A stretch of DNA of 64,000 nucleotides from Ichthyophis bannanicus (taxonomy: Eukaryota; Chordata; Amphibia; Gymnophiona; Ichthyophiidae): NCBI GenBank assembly GCA_033557465.1, contig CM066034.1, positions 416,370,159-416,434,158 of the forward strand. The letters are read 5' to 3'. The translations under genes and the position numbers were made by a program. This document shows, one piece after another, positions 42,584-53,445 of the stretch (position 1 is the stretch's first letter; each line of letters opens with the position of its first letter). Under the pieces are notes generated by a model, which saw only the letters and a list, made by a program, of their open reading frames with translations, was not told the origin of the DNA and made no database searches.

Positions 42584-45254
42584 CAGGGCCGGCCCGTCCA
42601 TTGAGCAAGAATGTTTTTTGCACAGGGCCCTGTGTTTCAGTGGGCCCCACGCAAAGAACATTCTGCTTTTTTAAAAATTTAATTTAAAAAAAAAAAAAAG
42701 CTGGCTGCTGCCGCTGCCGCCGCGGCAGAATGGAGTATCCCACGTGGCCCCCTCTGCCCGGCTGAGCTCTCCCTGCCCGGCTGAGCCCCTCTGCGCTGGC
42801 TTTCAGATACGCGAAGGGAGAGTATCTCCCTTGCATCTCTGTTAAGCCCGCAGGGGCTGATGGGAAGCAGGGGCAGATGGGAAATTTCCCATCTGCCCCT
42901 GCGGGCTTAACAGAGATGCGAGGGAGACACTCTCCCTGCCGTATCTGAAAGCCGGCGCAGAGGGGCTCAGCAGGGCAGAGGGGGCCCCGTGGGACACTCT
43001 ATTCTGCCGCTGCTGCTGCAGTGGCAGCAGCAGCGGCAGCAGCCAGCTTTTTTTTTTTTTTTAATTTTCCATGTGCCGATGGGGGGGGGGGGGTTAGGAC
43101 TGGTAATGGGCTATGGAGGGGGATAGGAGTTGACTTGAGGTGGGCTGTGGGCTATTGGGGGGGGTTAGGACTGGTAAGGGGCTATGGGGGGGTTAAGACT
43201 GGTAATGGGCTGTGGGCTGATGGGGGCTGTCTGGAAATGCGGTGATGGCGGGTTAGGACTGGTAATGGGCTATGGTGGGGTTAGGACTGATAATGGGCTA
43301 TGGGGGGGGCTAGGACAGGAAATGGACTGATGGGGAGGGGTTAGGACTTGAGGTGGGCTGATGGGGTTAGGACTGGTAATGGGCAGTGGGATGTATGGAG
43401 GGTTAGGACTGGTAATGGGCTATGGGGGGGGGGGTTAAGACTGGTAATGGGTTGTGGGCTGATGGGGGCTGTCTGGAAATGGGGTGATGGGAGGTTAGGA
43501 CTGGTAATGGGCTATGGGGGGGTTAGGACTGATAATGGGCTATGGTGGGGCTAGGACATGAAATGGGATGGTGGGGAGGTGTTAGGACTTGAGGTGGGCT
43601 GATGTTGTTAGGACTGGTAATGGGCTGTGGGCTGATGTGGGGGGGGGGGTTAGGACTGGCAATGGGCTATGGGAGGCTGACTGGAAATGGGCTGATGGGG
43701 TTAGGACTGGAAGTGGGCTGATGGGGGGTTAGGACTGGTAATGGGTTGATGGGGGCTAGGACTGGAAATGGGCTGAGTGGAAGGGGAGGCTTGAACTGCA
43801 AATAGCTGATGGGGAGGGGGCTTGGAATGTAAATGGGCTGTGAGGGAAGGGAGCTAGGACTGAAAATGGGCTGATGGAGCAGCTAGGATAGGACTGGAAA
43901 TGGGCTGTTGGGGGGAGCTAAGATTGGAAATGGGCTGTGGTGGGGGCTTGAATTGCAATGGACCCATGGAGGGGCTAGACCTGGACGCCGGCTCCTGGGG
44001 GGGCTTGGACTGGAATTGAGCTGAGTGGAGGGGAGCTAGGATTTGACATGGGCTGATGGTGGGGCTAAGAAATGACTAGAAATGGGCTGATGGGGGGCTA
44101 GGATTGGAAATGAGCTGATGAAGGGACTCGGACTGGAAATGGATGGGGGAGCTAGGACTGGAAATGGGCTGATGGGGGGCTAGGACTGGAAATGGGCTGA
44201 TGCAGGGACTAGAAGGGAATGGATGCTGGGTGAGACTGGAACTAGAAGGGAGCTGATGTTGGGGGAGGATTAGAATGGGATGGGGCTGGGAGAGTAAAAT
44301 GGAGAGGGGAAAAATATTTTGTGTGGGAGGGATGAAAAATCTACAATTGGCCGGGTATTGGGAGAGTAAGTGGGGATTGAGGATGGAGGGGTAAAATTTG
44401 TGTGGATGAAATAGGAATGAGGAAAGAGCAAAAGGAGAAAAATTAGTATGTTAAAGCAGATTTAGAGAGAGAGAATGGAAAAAATAACTAAAAGAGAGAA
44501 GAAAGGACAAATGGACAGCAGACGATGGAGAGTTAGCAGAAAACATGAAGAAACCAGAAGAAAGTGGCTGGAGCAATTGCAACTGAAAAAAAATGCACAA
44601 AAGGTAGAAAGATATCTCTTTATTTTGAATTTATTAACTGGAATATGAAAGCTCTGGGAAATGTGCATCATTAACGTCTGCGCTTTGTTTGGTACAAGAG
44701 GAAATTAATTTATAGTTTTATTTCTACAGTGTTGTTGTACATTCCAAGTTTGGCTTTTGGAGTTCCCAGTTTAATTATTGCCTTCCTGTTTCTAAATTGT
44801 GATTCCTTGTTTGGTGATGGTCTATGTTCTGCATGTGTAACTGAGCTGAGGTATACTGTTTATGTAATTCCTATTTGACATTGCCACTTGTTCTCTTTCC
44901 CCAATATTCTCTGAAATCTATTGGTTTAATATTTGCAGTGTTGCCTTTTGATAGGTAGGGTATGGTGCTTTGTGAGTCCTGGTAATGCTGTCAGGATACG
45001 GTGGATTTGCTATGGGTTCTAAATGGGCAGCGTTTGTAGTAGTTCCTAATGTGCCTGGCGGTTGGCACTGGATTATAGTAATGTAGAAATCTTTTAGTCT
45101 TCCTTTATCCATACACTCATTAAGAGACATGTTTACTAAAAGTTAGTGTATGGTAACATTATACAAATATTTATGCAAATAAGGCCACTTATGCAAATGA
45201 GGCCCTGCACTGAGTCTCCGTACATGGCCCTGCACCCCCCTTGGGCTGCCCTTG
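42584..45254 (+). mobile_element. Giant non-coding hAT-type element C, complete reference copy
   Basis: 2671 bp, head CAGGGCCGGCCC, end GGGCTGCCCTTG (12-bp imperfect inverted ends), perfect ATTCTCTG duplications in a CR1 LINE. Modules: head with poly-A/T-bounded GC palindrome (42584-43075, centre GGGAAATTTCCC near 42889), G-rich minisatellite (43076-44300), purine tract (44300-44600), unique module (44625-45090), TTTACTAAA remnant (45125-45170) and ATGCAAAT tail (45170-45254). Has no internal LINE and is the cleanest member. No transposase or conserved frame, so it must be moved in trans. Confidence 0.85.
43076..44300 (+). repeat. G-rich minisatellite of element C
   Basis: Units of GGTTAGGACTGGTAATGGGC with CTATGG/CTGATGG spacers, grading at 43780-44230 into GGGCTAGGACTGGAAATGGG units. 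Long G runs (up to 13) on the plus strand. Same family as 30450-31540. Confidence 0.85.
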
Positions 45255-45500
45255 ATTCTCTGGCAATGAATCCCAAAGCTTTATTATGCATTCAGTGAAA
45301 AAATATTTTCTATGTTAGTTTTACTGTAAATGTACTACTTTGTAGCTTCGTTGCATGTCTCCTAGTCTATACTTTCTGTATTTCCTCTGAGCCATCTCCA
45401 AGCTGAAAAGCCTTAACATTTTAAAACTTTATTTATAGGGGTATCCTTCCATTCCATTTATCATTTTGGTCACCCTTCTGTGTACCTTTTCTGTTTTTTA
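45255..45500 (-). mobile_element. CR1-type LINE (subfamily A), continuation after element C
   Basis: Minus-strand coding part resuming with the duplicated ATTCTCTG: KYFFTECIIKLWDSLP near 45305-45262, and KMINGMEGYPYK near 45460. Joins 42355-42583 with no missing bases when element C and one duplication are removed. Confidence 0.75.
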
Positions 45501-45504
45501 AAGT

Positions 45505-46095
45505 TGTGGCAGGGGAGAATCAGTATAGAAAACCGACCCGTGATCCACATTGCCTGGGCCTTTCTCAGCTAATCTGTTATGGTGACCAAGCATTCTTTAA
45601 TATCCTTAAAATTAATGTCACCAGGATTTCAAGGAAAATAAATCAGCTAAATATTGTCAACAAAAAATGCCCACTCACCCCAAATTTCTGTACCAAGGCT
45701 GCCAGTGAACATAAAAATAGGTTAAACAAGGAAGGTGATAAGATTGAGCTCTTTAGCACTCCACAAGGTAAAAGCTGCAGTTTTGTCAAAGTAGATCAGT
45801 GGTTCTCAACCCAGTCCTCAGGACACACCTTGACCAATAGGATTTTCAGGATTCCCATAATGAATATGCATGAGACAGATTTACATGCACTGCCTTCGTT
45901 GTATGCAAATCTATTTCATGTGTATTCATTGTAGGAATCCTGAAAACCCAAATGGCCTAGGTATGCCCCAAGAACTGGATTGAGAACCATTGCCGTAGAA
46001 GACCATTTAACTAAAAAAGATCTGGAGTTCACAAATGCCTGGAACTCCAGCTCCTCTTATTCCCAGCTCCTGTAGATCATGAAGGGTAGATCCAT
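45505..46095 (-). mobile_element. L2-clade LINE RT fragment, reverse, split by a MITE
   Basis: On the minus strand 46095-45993 reads LHDLQELGIRGAGVPG (the helix between motifs A and B), and 45796-45505 reads ILSPSLFNLFLCSLAALVQK (motif B and after) followed by a degraded motif C. Frameshifted and interrupted by the short hAT MITE at 45797-45992. Confidence 0.55.
45797..45992. mobile_element. Short hAT MITE, CAGTGGTTCTCAACC type, copy 1
   Basis: Inverted ends CAGTGGTTCTCAACCCAGTC and the reverse of CAATGGTTCTCAATCCAG, almost a full-length hairpin around AATATGCATGAGA. The 8-bp flanks (AAGTAGAT, CCGTAGAA) share five central bases. Two further copies at 61385 and 61597. Confidence 0.8.
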
Positions 46096-46379
46096 ATATA
46101 TGAATTTACTGTATAATTTGGGCTTCTATTCTTAGATGTTTATAAACTGTAAATTTATATGATAATTTTCAAGCTAATTAGGTTTCTTTGAGAGTATCAA
46201 AAAAATCAGTATTTATCAGTCTTTTCATGCCACAGGTACTCTTGCTAGGTTCCTTTCCTGGTGGAATCAAACCTATACTGTATATCTGTGCTACTTAGGA
46301 ATCATTAATGCTGAAGAGACAAAAAAACAGAGTGGAGTATATAAAACAAACCAGAAGAGGGGTGAAACAGTGCACTATG

Positions 46380-47143
46380 CAACTTCACTCATCTACCATC
46401 CTCCGGGTCACCCCAAGTTAGTGGAGGAGAAACCATGCTCCTCCCCCCAACGGCCCATCATACCACTTAGCCTGATAATGGTACTGGGTGCCAGGATACT
46501 AGCCCTGGTTCTGATTGAGCTGGAAGACAAAGAAGAAACAGTGCACCACTCAGCCTGACAGGCTGGCATCAGTCCCAACCACCATCCAGTTGGAGGGTTC
46601 TAGACCCATGCCCCTGAATAGATGACAAGGAGAGTGCTACCATGAAATTTCCATCTTGTTATACTCTTGTGAATGAGGGGACCACCTGGACAGTAGAGCC
46701 CACTGCCAATGCCTCATGTGTGCTCTTGCCCAAAGAACCAACTCCGAGATCATTACCATGGACCCCAGGAGTTACAGGTAATCCAACCTTGGAGCCTCAT
46801 GGGAGCAAAATACCTGGAGCTGAACTTGAAGTCTGTTTATTCTGTCTTAGAAAAATCTTTTCAAATGCTGTATCAAAGTGTGCTCCAGATATTATAGGTC
46901 CTGAGATGGAATTGGGTGCTTTTGATTCATTAACCCTCTTAGACCCTCCAAAACCTAAACCACTCTGCTATTAGCCTTTCTCATATCATCCTCCAAATCA
47001 GCCAAGATAAGCCAGCCATCTAGATATGGATGCATCTTGATCCCTTCTCTGCAAAGAAATGCTGCCACTAGCACCATGACGTTTGAGAAAGTTCTCAGAG
47101 CTCTGGCCATACTGAATGGAAGGGCTCTAAACTGATGGGGGAG
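46380..47143 (-). pseudogene. DIRS-type retrotransposon RT/RNase H remnant
   Basis: DIRS elements use a tyrosine recombinase rather than an integrase. On the minus strand 47135-46950 reads FRALPFSMARALRTFSNVM, AAFLCREGIKMHPYL and DGWLI, the DIRS RT motif region (usual YLDDWLI, here the second Asp is Gly, so inactive). Downstream to about 46650 a degraded LLGSM...VLWAK block with the order expected for the RNase H region follows with frameshifts. No tyrosine recombinase is left. The upstream side is cut by the P1 element at 47144. The 110-codon plus-strand frame at 46642-46974 is a shadow of this. Confidence 0.6.
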
Positions 47144-47616
47144 GGGGGTGCAAATTCAAAAGGATTAATGCAGTCAGTAGACCTGCTAACTGTGTTAATC
47201 TCAGTGAGCGGGATATTCAATGGCACATAGCTGTTTTGTGCTACAGATTATCCCCTCTAAACCTTACTGAATGCCTCGATGCTAACCACTTAGCATTGGA
47301 GCATCCAGGGGCAGAGCAGGGGGTGGCACTGGGAATTAGCAGGTCAGTTGTGATGTTGAACCACTAGCTGGTTAACCCAAATCAACTAAAGTTAAGACAA
47401 CTGAATGGCTGTCCTAACTTTAGCTGGTTCTGCAATCCAGTTAGTGGCTGAATATCACCACTGACCATATTGCAAACAGGCAATCTGGCCAACCAGGGTA
47501 TTTGATGCCAGTGACCAGATATGACCCTGGCATTGACTATCCAGCTTTAAGTTAAAACAGAAATGGCCACCTGCTTAAATTGTGCTGGTCGCTGCCACTG
47601 AATATATATCAGCCCC
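47144..47616. repeat. P1 foldback element, full-length copy
   Basis: GGGATATTCAATGGCACA near 47212, GGTTAACCC and AACTTTAGCTGG palindromes, and the end CACTGAATATATATCAGCCC at 47616. Inserted beside the DIRS RT. Confidence 0.6.
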
Positions 47617-48204
47617 GTAGTATTGGCCAAGGACACAAAAATAGAGAAACTACTGATGACACACCTGAATTGGTATGAGACTCTTTCATGGCAAATTCTC
47701 CCTCCACTGGGAAAGTAGTCTTCTTAGTCACCATCATCACCAGAGGGTATAGCTTAACCATGACTCTAGTACCCTTGAGCACCACTTCCGTTGAATTTAA
47801 TTGCAGAAGGACCATCTTCCTCAGCACCTTGTGGAGGGAAACAAATTACTAGGCTTCCACAGACCTTCTAAAGTAGAGTTGCCCTCCACCACCTCTTTGG
47901 TTTATGCTTCTACTGACCTGGGAGATAAGAGATACCAGCTTCTCTTGATGAAAAAGCCAAGTCATTGGAGACTCATCCTCTTTTGTCCTCTCCAAATACC
48001 CATTCCTCTGCCATTGTAGCAGTGGAAATTGAGCCCATGTCCTCCCTGTGCAAAGAGGATAGTTTGGGATACTTAGAGCCCTTAACCTCCACAGGGAAGG
48101 ACCTCCATATCCTTATCTGCCTGTTGGTCACTTTGCTGCTGCTCCACTATATGTGCACTGCTATTAAACTAAACTCCTAACCGCCTTATACCAAACATAG
48201 CATA
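47617..48204. other. Unassigned, possibly DIRS-derived
   Basis: A minus-strand frame of 72 codons (47609-47827) and neighbouring minus-strand text might be the gag-side of the DIRS element, but I recognise no motif. No other feature. Confidence 0.3.
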
Positions 48205-48662
48205 TATGCATATAAATCCTTAACTATTATGATGACCTACTAAATGGATACTATTATACCGTAATGGAGGAAGTGGGATAGGAAGCCTCCGACTGGGGTG
48301 ATGGCTGAACACGGCGGCAGCATGGTTTCACAGCACATATGCTATTCACCAGTTGTCATTTATAGGCTTCCAAGTGCAATATCAGTTTTTTCAATTTTTA
48401 ATGCATTTAAAACCACTGAAAAAGTTTTCTCAAGCCCTTAACTGTCAGTAGAATACCACACATTCACCAAACTGTGATGACACCAATCGCACTGTTAGTG
48501 GACCGTCGACTCAAGTTTCACCCTATATATTTAAAAGGGGCTGCATCAGGACAATTCCATGATGACGGTATTGAGGACATCCAGGGTATAATACGGACAT
48601 TATGGTATAATAGTATCCATTTAGTAGGTCACCATAATAGTGAAGGATTTATATGCATTCAC
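48205..48662. repeat. Inverted repeat, ~65-bp arms
   Basis: 48205-48272 (ATGCATATAAATCCTTAACTA..., TACTATTATACCGTAATGG) is the reverse complement of 48597-48662 with few mismatches; ~325-bp spacer. The spacer contains the minus-strand hammerhead-like motif at 48501-48556. Inverted and direct terminal duplications of this sort are common in Penelope-like elements. Confidence 0.65.
48501..48556 (-). ncRNA. Hammerhead-ribozyme-like motif, degenerate (1 of 2)
   Basis: Minus strand 48556 to 48501: GTC, CTGATGCA, stem II with CCC...GGG arms and a T/A-rich loop, TGAAAC, a loop, then AGTC, GACGG. The core fits CUGAUG-A with an extra C, GAAA and GUC; stem I pairs GTC with GAC (3 bp). Likely decayed. 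Confidence 0.4.
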
Positions 48663-49460
48663 AGATACGTTCTTTCTAGCCAGGGTTTTGTTATTGCAAT
48701 TTGCCTCCTTGAGATGGTTTGCCACTATATCTGCAGGCATATTTAAAAAAGATAATATGCTTTTCAAACAGCCTGCAATCTCTCTTATCAACTGGGGCCT
48801 AAAGAGGGAAGGTAGTCCTTGCATTAGGACCCCCACTGTGCCAGACTAATTGCCTGGCACCTCAGGAGGCACTGTTCCCCCAGGACACAAGCGTCCATGG
48901 CAGACTGCCTGGAAACATGTGATTAGTGGGCAAAATAGCTTTGGTTCCTGCTGGTGGAAAATATGAGGGATCTGCAGGAGCCACAGGCCCACTATTTTCC
49001 ATGGCCCAATGATGTTAAAGCAACTCTCTCAGCCTGTCCTGTTGTGTCCCTATCACAGGCAAATGCTATAAAAATTACCAAAACAAGAACCCCCAAAACC
49101 AAAGAAAATAATTTTTCTAATCTTTTTGTCAGATAAAGCCGAGGGAAGTCAGTATGAATTACTGGCCCCTCCAGACAGCATCATCCCTTTTATTCGAAAG
49201 TATAAACTCCATCAAAAAAACTTAGCTTATTTGTCAATCAATCTCCAACCAAGCACGACATGCACGTTTCGGGATCCGCTCCTTGTATCAAGTGCAATCT
49301 CCTTCAATTTGTATAAACCGCCAAATGTCGCCGAGCTCACATGCTCGGTATGTTTTTAAAGGGTACTTATGTTCTTATTGGCTAACATCACCCATCACTC
49401 ATCGCCGAAGATCCAATCAGACTGTAGGGGCACCCCACTGAATCAGGGGAACTCCACCAA
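48663..49460 (-). mobile_element. Possible Penelope-like element debris
   Basis: Assigned only because it lies between and beside two minus-strand hammerhead-like motifs. TTTTTAAAGGGTACTT and ATTGGCTAACATCAC at 49354-49390 follow the second motif; a TTTTTAAAG also precedes the motif at 10075. No GIY-YIG or RT coding sequence is recognisable. Confidence 0.3.
49251..49297 (-). ncRNA. Hammerhead-ribozyme-like motif, degenerate (2 of 2)
   Basis: Minus strand: stem I GCAC, core TTGATACA (diverged from CTGANGA), stem II GGA-GCGGA-TCC, CGAAAC, a GTGCAT stem III loop, cleavage triplet GTC, then stem I GTGC. GAAA, GTC and both stems fit; the first core segment does not. Same strand as the motif at 48501, ~750 bp away, as if from the two ends of one element. 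Confidence 0.4.
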
Positions 49461-50199
49461 CGTCATGGATGACATCACACAAGACTTGCCCAATCGATTT
49501 CCTTATTTCCTTATTCCTATCACAGGCAAGACAGAATTAACATGTTGCATTGTTGACACGGCGAACACCACAAATTGCATACCTCTGTCCTCTTGGTATG
49601 GCCATCCTGACACCACACACTTAACGCCAGGCTTCCCCAAATACTGCTTTGACTCCTCAAAGGATCCCCTTTCAGCCTGTCTTACCCTCTTAGAAGAACT
49701 GATGCACTGGTTATGGTTTCTTCAGCCTTTTTTTAAAATTGAACTTTATTTTAGGAAATATGAGTAAAGTATAGAGAACAAGGGAGGAAGAAGGATGGGA
49801 GGAACAAAGAAGGACAGACCATTGATTCCTATTTATTACCCCCCTTGGCAGTGGGCTGTGGGTCCTTCGTTGCCTACATACCTGGCCTACTAGCACTGGG
49901 ACCCCATGAATCTAAGTCTTTAAAGTGGCTGCCCTCTGGCTCAATTAGAATAAAGGTCCATTGACAGAGTCCTAAGAACAGGCTTCACTGAGATGAAATT
50001 CAGCCTTGGCCTCAGGTTGCAATCCAGGGAGCCAGATTCTAGAAGATTTCACTGTAAAAAATCAAGTTGCAACCATCCAACTACACCAATCCTTATACTG
50101 GGATGACATCACTGGAAATCAGTTTTCTCTGCCTCTATCTGTTGTTGGGTGGCACAACCCACTTGTCTGGACTGGTCTAGCAGGATGATAAGGGGACAG
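49461..50199. other. No recognised feature
   Basis: A 132-codon plus-strand frame (49369-49767) has no known domain and spans unrelated-looking sequence. Nothing else supported. Confidence 0.35.
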
Positions 50200-50293
50200 A
50201 TATTTACATATTTGCAAAGTATCCATAAACAACTGAATCTTTTTCAAAGAAGGGGAAGCTATAGAATTAGAGGACACAAAATGAAGCTGCAAG
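50200..50293 (+). mobile_element. CR1-type LINE C-terminal fragment, split by element E
   Basis: LNLFQRRGSYRIRGHKMKLQA at 50229-50293 is the C-terminal block before the FFTxRV motif. It breaks at GCTGCAAG (50286-50293) and resumes with the same bases at 53308. Confidence 0.65.
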
Positions 50294-51059
50294 CAAGGCT
50301 GGCCCTAGGCATGTGCAGGCATTTATTTTGCAGATGTCCCTGCTCTGTGCATGATCTTCTCAGTGGCAGTAGTTGGCAGGGATCCCCAAGCATTGCATGC
50401 TGAACAAATCCACACAGCATTGTTAGTCTTTTTTCTATGGTGCAAGATACAACATCTGTTGCTGCAGCCACTGCTGTTTCCCCTCTTCCCAAGCATTATG
50501 TAGAGTTTTCCAGCTCAATCTTTGCTTTTTTTGCTTTATTATTTCTGTTGTAGTGTCCTCTCTCCTTCCCACCATTCTCTCTCCCTCTAGTGTATGTACT
50601 TTTGGGGGGAGAGCAGATTGCTATGAGGTAATGCAAAGGAGGTGATGGCAGTGCCATGGCTGTACATGGTGCCAGTGGACCTGCCCTGTGTCCTCTCCTC
50701 ACCCCCTCCACAAGAACTATGAGGGAGGGAGCATCTCGGGCACTGGGCATCGACTGTCTCTCTATCTCTATTTCTTTCTCCCTCTTCTCTGATCATGTGG
50801 CTCATCCCTTTCCTTGCTGCTACCATGCAGAACCAGACTGAGTTGGGGACAGAGGCTAGGTGCCTCTGACTCCTCCTGCAGCACTTGACACCCAGCAGTG
50901 GAACCAGACTCACATCCTTCTGAGAGGCACCAAGGCTCCTTCACTCACTGACCCACTGTGGCCTGGAGGCCCAAGTGATTGGATGATCCCAGGCAGCGCT
51001 CATTCAACACTAATGCACCCACAGTAGAAATGTCTCACTGCTCTACGGGCAGCACAACT

Positions 51060-51655
51060 TTATTCCTGGGCTTTGGGTATGTGATGTGAAGATGGAGGGG
51101 TTGTTTCTATGGGTGGTGCCTGTGATGTGTGGAAATGGAAGAGATGTTAATGTGAGGGGGTCTGTGATATGTGAAATGAATGAGGGGGCGGGATTGTAGG
51201 GTGTCCAAGGTTCGAGGATGGAGGGGGATCTATCTGAGATAGGGAAGGGGTGTCTATTTGAGGATGGAGAAGTTGTCTCTGTGGGGGTACCTGTGATGTG
51301 TGGTAATGGAGGGGGTGAGAAGAATGACAGGGGGGATTGTGGAGGTGACTGTTTGAGATTAAAGGAAGGAGTGTCTATGTGGCGGTATTTGTAAGACTGG
51401 CTGTGTATGGGAGAGGAGGTTGCTTGTGGGGATGGAGGGGTGTCTATAGGGGTGTCTGTAAGGTTGGTTATCAGAGAGGGGGTTGCTTTTTGTATGTGGG
51501 AGGATGAGGAGAGGGTTTTTGGGGGTGTCTGAGTTTCAGGGATGGAATGGGTATTTGTATGAGATTGGGGGAGGGAGTATATATGAGGTGTGGGAGGGTG
51601 AGGGGATTGTTAATGGGGATGGAAGAGTGCCTATGGTGGCTTTATCTCTGAATGG
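51060..51655 (+). repeat. G-rich imperfect minisatellite of element E
   Basis: Units near GATGGAGGGGGTGTCTATGTG with GGGGTCTGTGATGTGTGG variants. Purine/G-T strand bias. Less regular than the arrays in A and C. Confidence 0.65.
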
Positions 51656-52331
51656 GATGGAGGTAGACATATTTATTCATTTTATTTATTCATGGGACTT
51701 GCTATACTGCTTTTTTGAACAGGGAAGCCCTCAAAGTGGTAGAGCTACAAGAGGTGGGGAAATTAAGATGGTGAAAGCATGAGTTAAAATTTAATTAAAA
51801 TTTGACATATCGTTTCTCGTTTCTCGCTAATGAGTTGAAATCGAATAAAATTGAAGTTAGAAAGGAATTCTATTACTGATGGAAAAGGTAAGTAAACTTT
51901 AGACGTAGACAAAACTAAGATTGACAAACGCAGAAACATAGAGGGAGGTCAAGATCTTGTTAGGTCTATTGAGTGTTTACAATAGTGGAGATTTAGGAGG
52001 GAAGATGCAATGCTGTCTGAAATAAATCTGTTTTGAGCAAGGCTTTGAATTTAACATAGGAAGGTTCCAAATGGAGAGCTGAGGGGAGGTTGTTCCATAA
52101 ATAAGGTGCGAGATAGTAACAAGCGGTGTGTCTAGTGGATTTGTATTTGGCCTGGGTAGCAGAAGGAAGAAAGAGACGATTAGTATGAATTGATTTGAGG
52201 GCCCTAGTCAGGGACAGATAAGAGGTAAACCAAAGTAGCATGATTTTGCCTACTGAGTGGCTCCCAATCCAAGACTGGATCAGATTGACACTAGATGGAG
52301 CCTGAAATAGTAGCTCCAGGCTGCTGCACAC
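51655..52331 (-). mobile_element. L2-like LINE 3' part, reverse
   Basis: Minus-strand C-terminal frame (51993-52331, 112 codons) includes ALKSIHTNRLFLPSATQAKY, YYLAPYLWNNLPSALHLE and FKALLKTDLF, the conserved end of L2-clade ORF2; the W-N-x-L-P block is typical. The 3' UTR follows to the reverse TAAATAAA-type tail at 51665-51690. 5'-truncated; the subfamily differs from the copy at 7062. Confidence 0.65.
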
Positions 52332-52599
52332 TATACTTCACAGATGTCAGACCCCGCCACTAGACTCTTGCTGCTCTTGGCCTTAAATCCCGTTTGCAGC
52401 TGGGAGGCATCACCGTGCTGGCTCCCTCCAATTCTTTCTCTGCCTCCCTCCCCAGCTGACCTCTGGGCAGTGCAAAGAACCTGGAGAGAGCATCAACATC
52501 CTCCTCCCCTACAGCACCACCACTGCAAGTAGCGTGAGACTGGATTCAATCCACACTGTCCCCAAACATGCACACACCACCTAAGTGCCCTGCTGCACG

Positions 52600-52860
52600 T
52601 CCTGGGATTTAGGAAATGGAAGGGAAAAGATGGGGGGGGGGGGGTATTAAGGAAAAGAAGAAGAGATACTGGACGCTTCAGGGAGAGGGCAGATTAGGGA
52701 AAGGAAGAGGAGATGGACAGAGTAGGAGGTGAATCAAGGAACCAGAGATGGGAAATGATGAGGAGTAGGAATTTTGAGAGAACGGCATCTAGTAATTGAT
52801 AGATATGAGGGAGAATGTGGGGTGGAAGTAAGAGAATAGGGACACAAGGAGCTGCTGTTT
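52600..52860 (+). repeat. Purine tract of element E
   Basis: GGAAAAGAAGAAGAG-type sequence with a G12 run at 52636-52647. Corresponds in position to the purine tracts of C (44300-44600) and D (32700-34190). Confidence 0.6.
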
Positions 52861-53307
52861 ATCCTCATCTGCCATACATTAAGGACTCGTGGCTCGGAAT
52901 ATACCCCATAGTTTTTAAAGTTTTCAGTTTTATGTTCTTGATGCTGCTGGACTGGTCTTAAATTTCAAATATTCATGGAAATCTCAAACTCCAAAGAGAA
53001 CATCTCAGTTTAATTTTGTTTTGTGGCCTGACAGCATCACTGTTACTGGTTTCTGGGATTTTCCAGCTCTGGCATTCTCATCCAGTATGTGCACCATGAT
53101 TTGAATTCCCAGCTACCAGGATTTTTTTCTCATTTTATATCTTCTTTCCTTATCATTAAACTGGTCATAACACTGAAAAAATAAGTCTGCTTGTTATTGT
53201 TGTTATGCAAATATTTGTGCAAATAGTGGATATGCAAATACTTATGCAAATGAGGCTCCACAATGAGTCTTTGCACATGGCTCTGCATCACCCTCGGACC
53301 AGCTCTG

Positions 53308-53445
53308 GCTGCAAGGAAGTAAACTTAAAAGCAATATTAGAAAATACAAGTGATATATGTCAAAGAGAAGTTGGAGGATGCCCCAGTGGAGGTGGTGGAG
53401 ATAAAAACAGTGGGATAAACACAGAGGATCCCTAAATGGCAAGAG
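53308..53445 (+). mobile_element. CR1-type LINE 3' part after element E
   Basis: Restarts with GCTGCAAG. Reads EDAPVEVVEIKTVG near 53375 and then the end of the coding part (AACACAGAGGATCCCTAAATGG), matching the subfamily B end. Confidence 0.6.

Larger units (their letters stand above)
50294..53307 (+). mobile_element. Giant non-coding hAT-type element E
   Basis: Head CAAGGCTGGCCC, end GGACCAGCTCTG, perfect GCTGCAAG duplications (50286-50293, 53308-53315) in a CR1 LINE. 3014 bp. It has the family's layout (head, G-rich repeat at 51060-51655, purine tract at 52600-52860, ATGCAAAT tail at 53205-53307) but its repeat units differ from those of A, C and D. A reverse L2 fragment (51655-52331) is nested. 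No transposase. Confidence 0.8.

Noticed and set aside
46642..46974. 110-codon plus-strand frame
   Set aside because: Overlaps the minus-strand DIRS remnant, which explains the sequence better.
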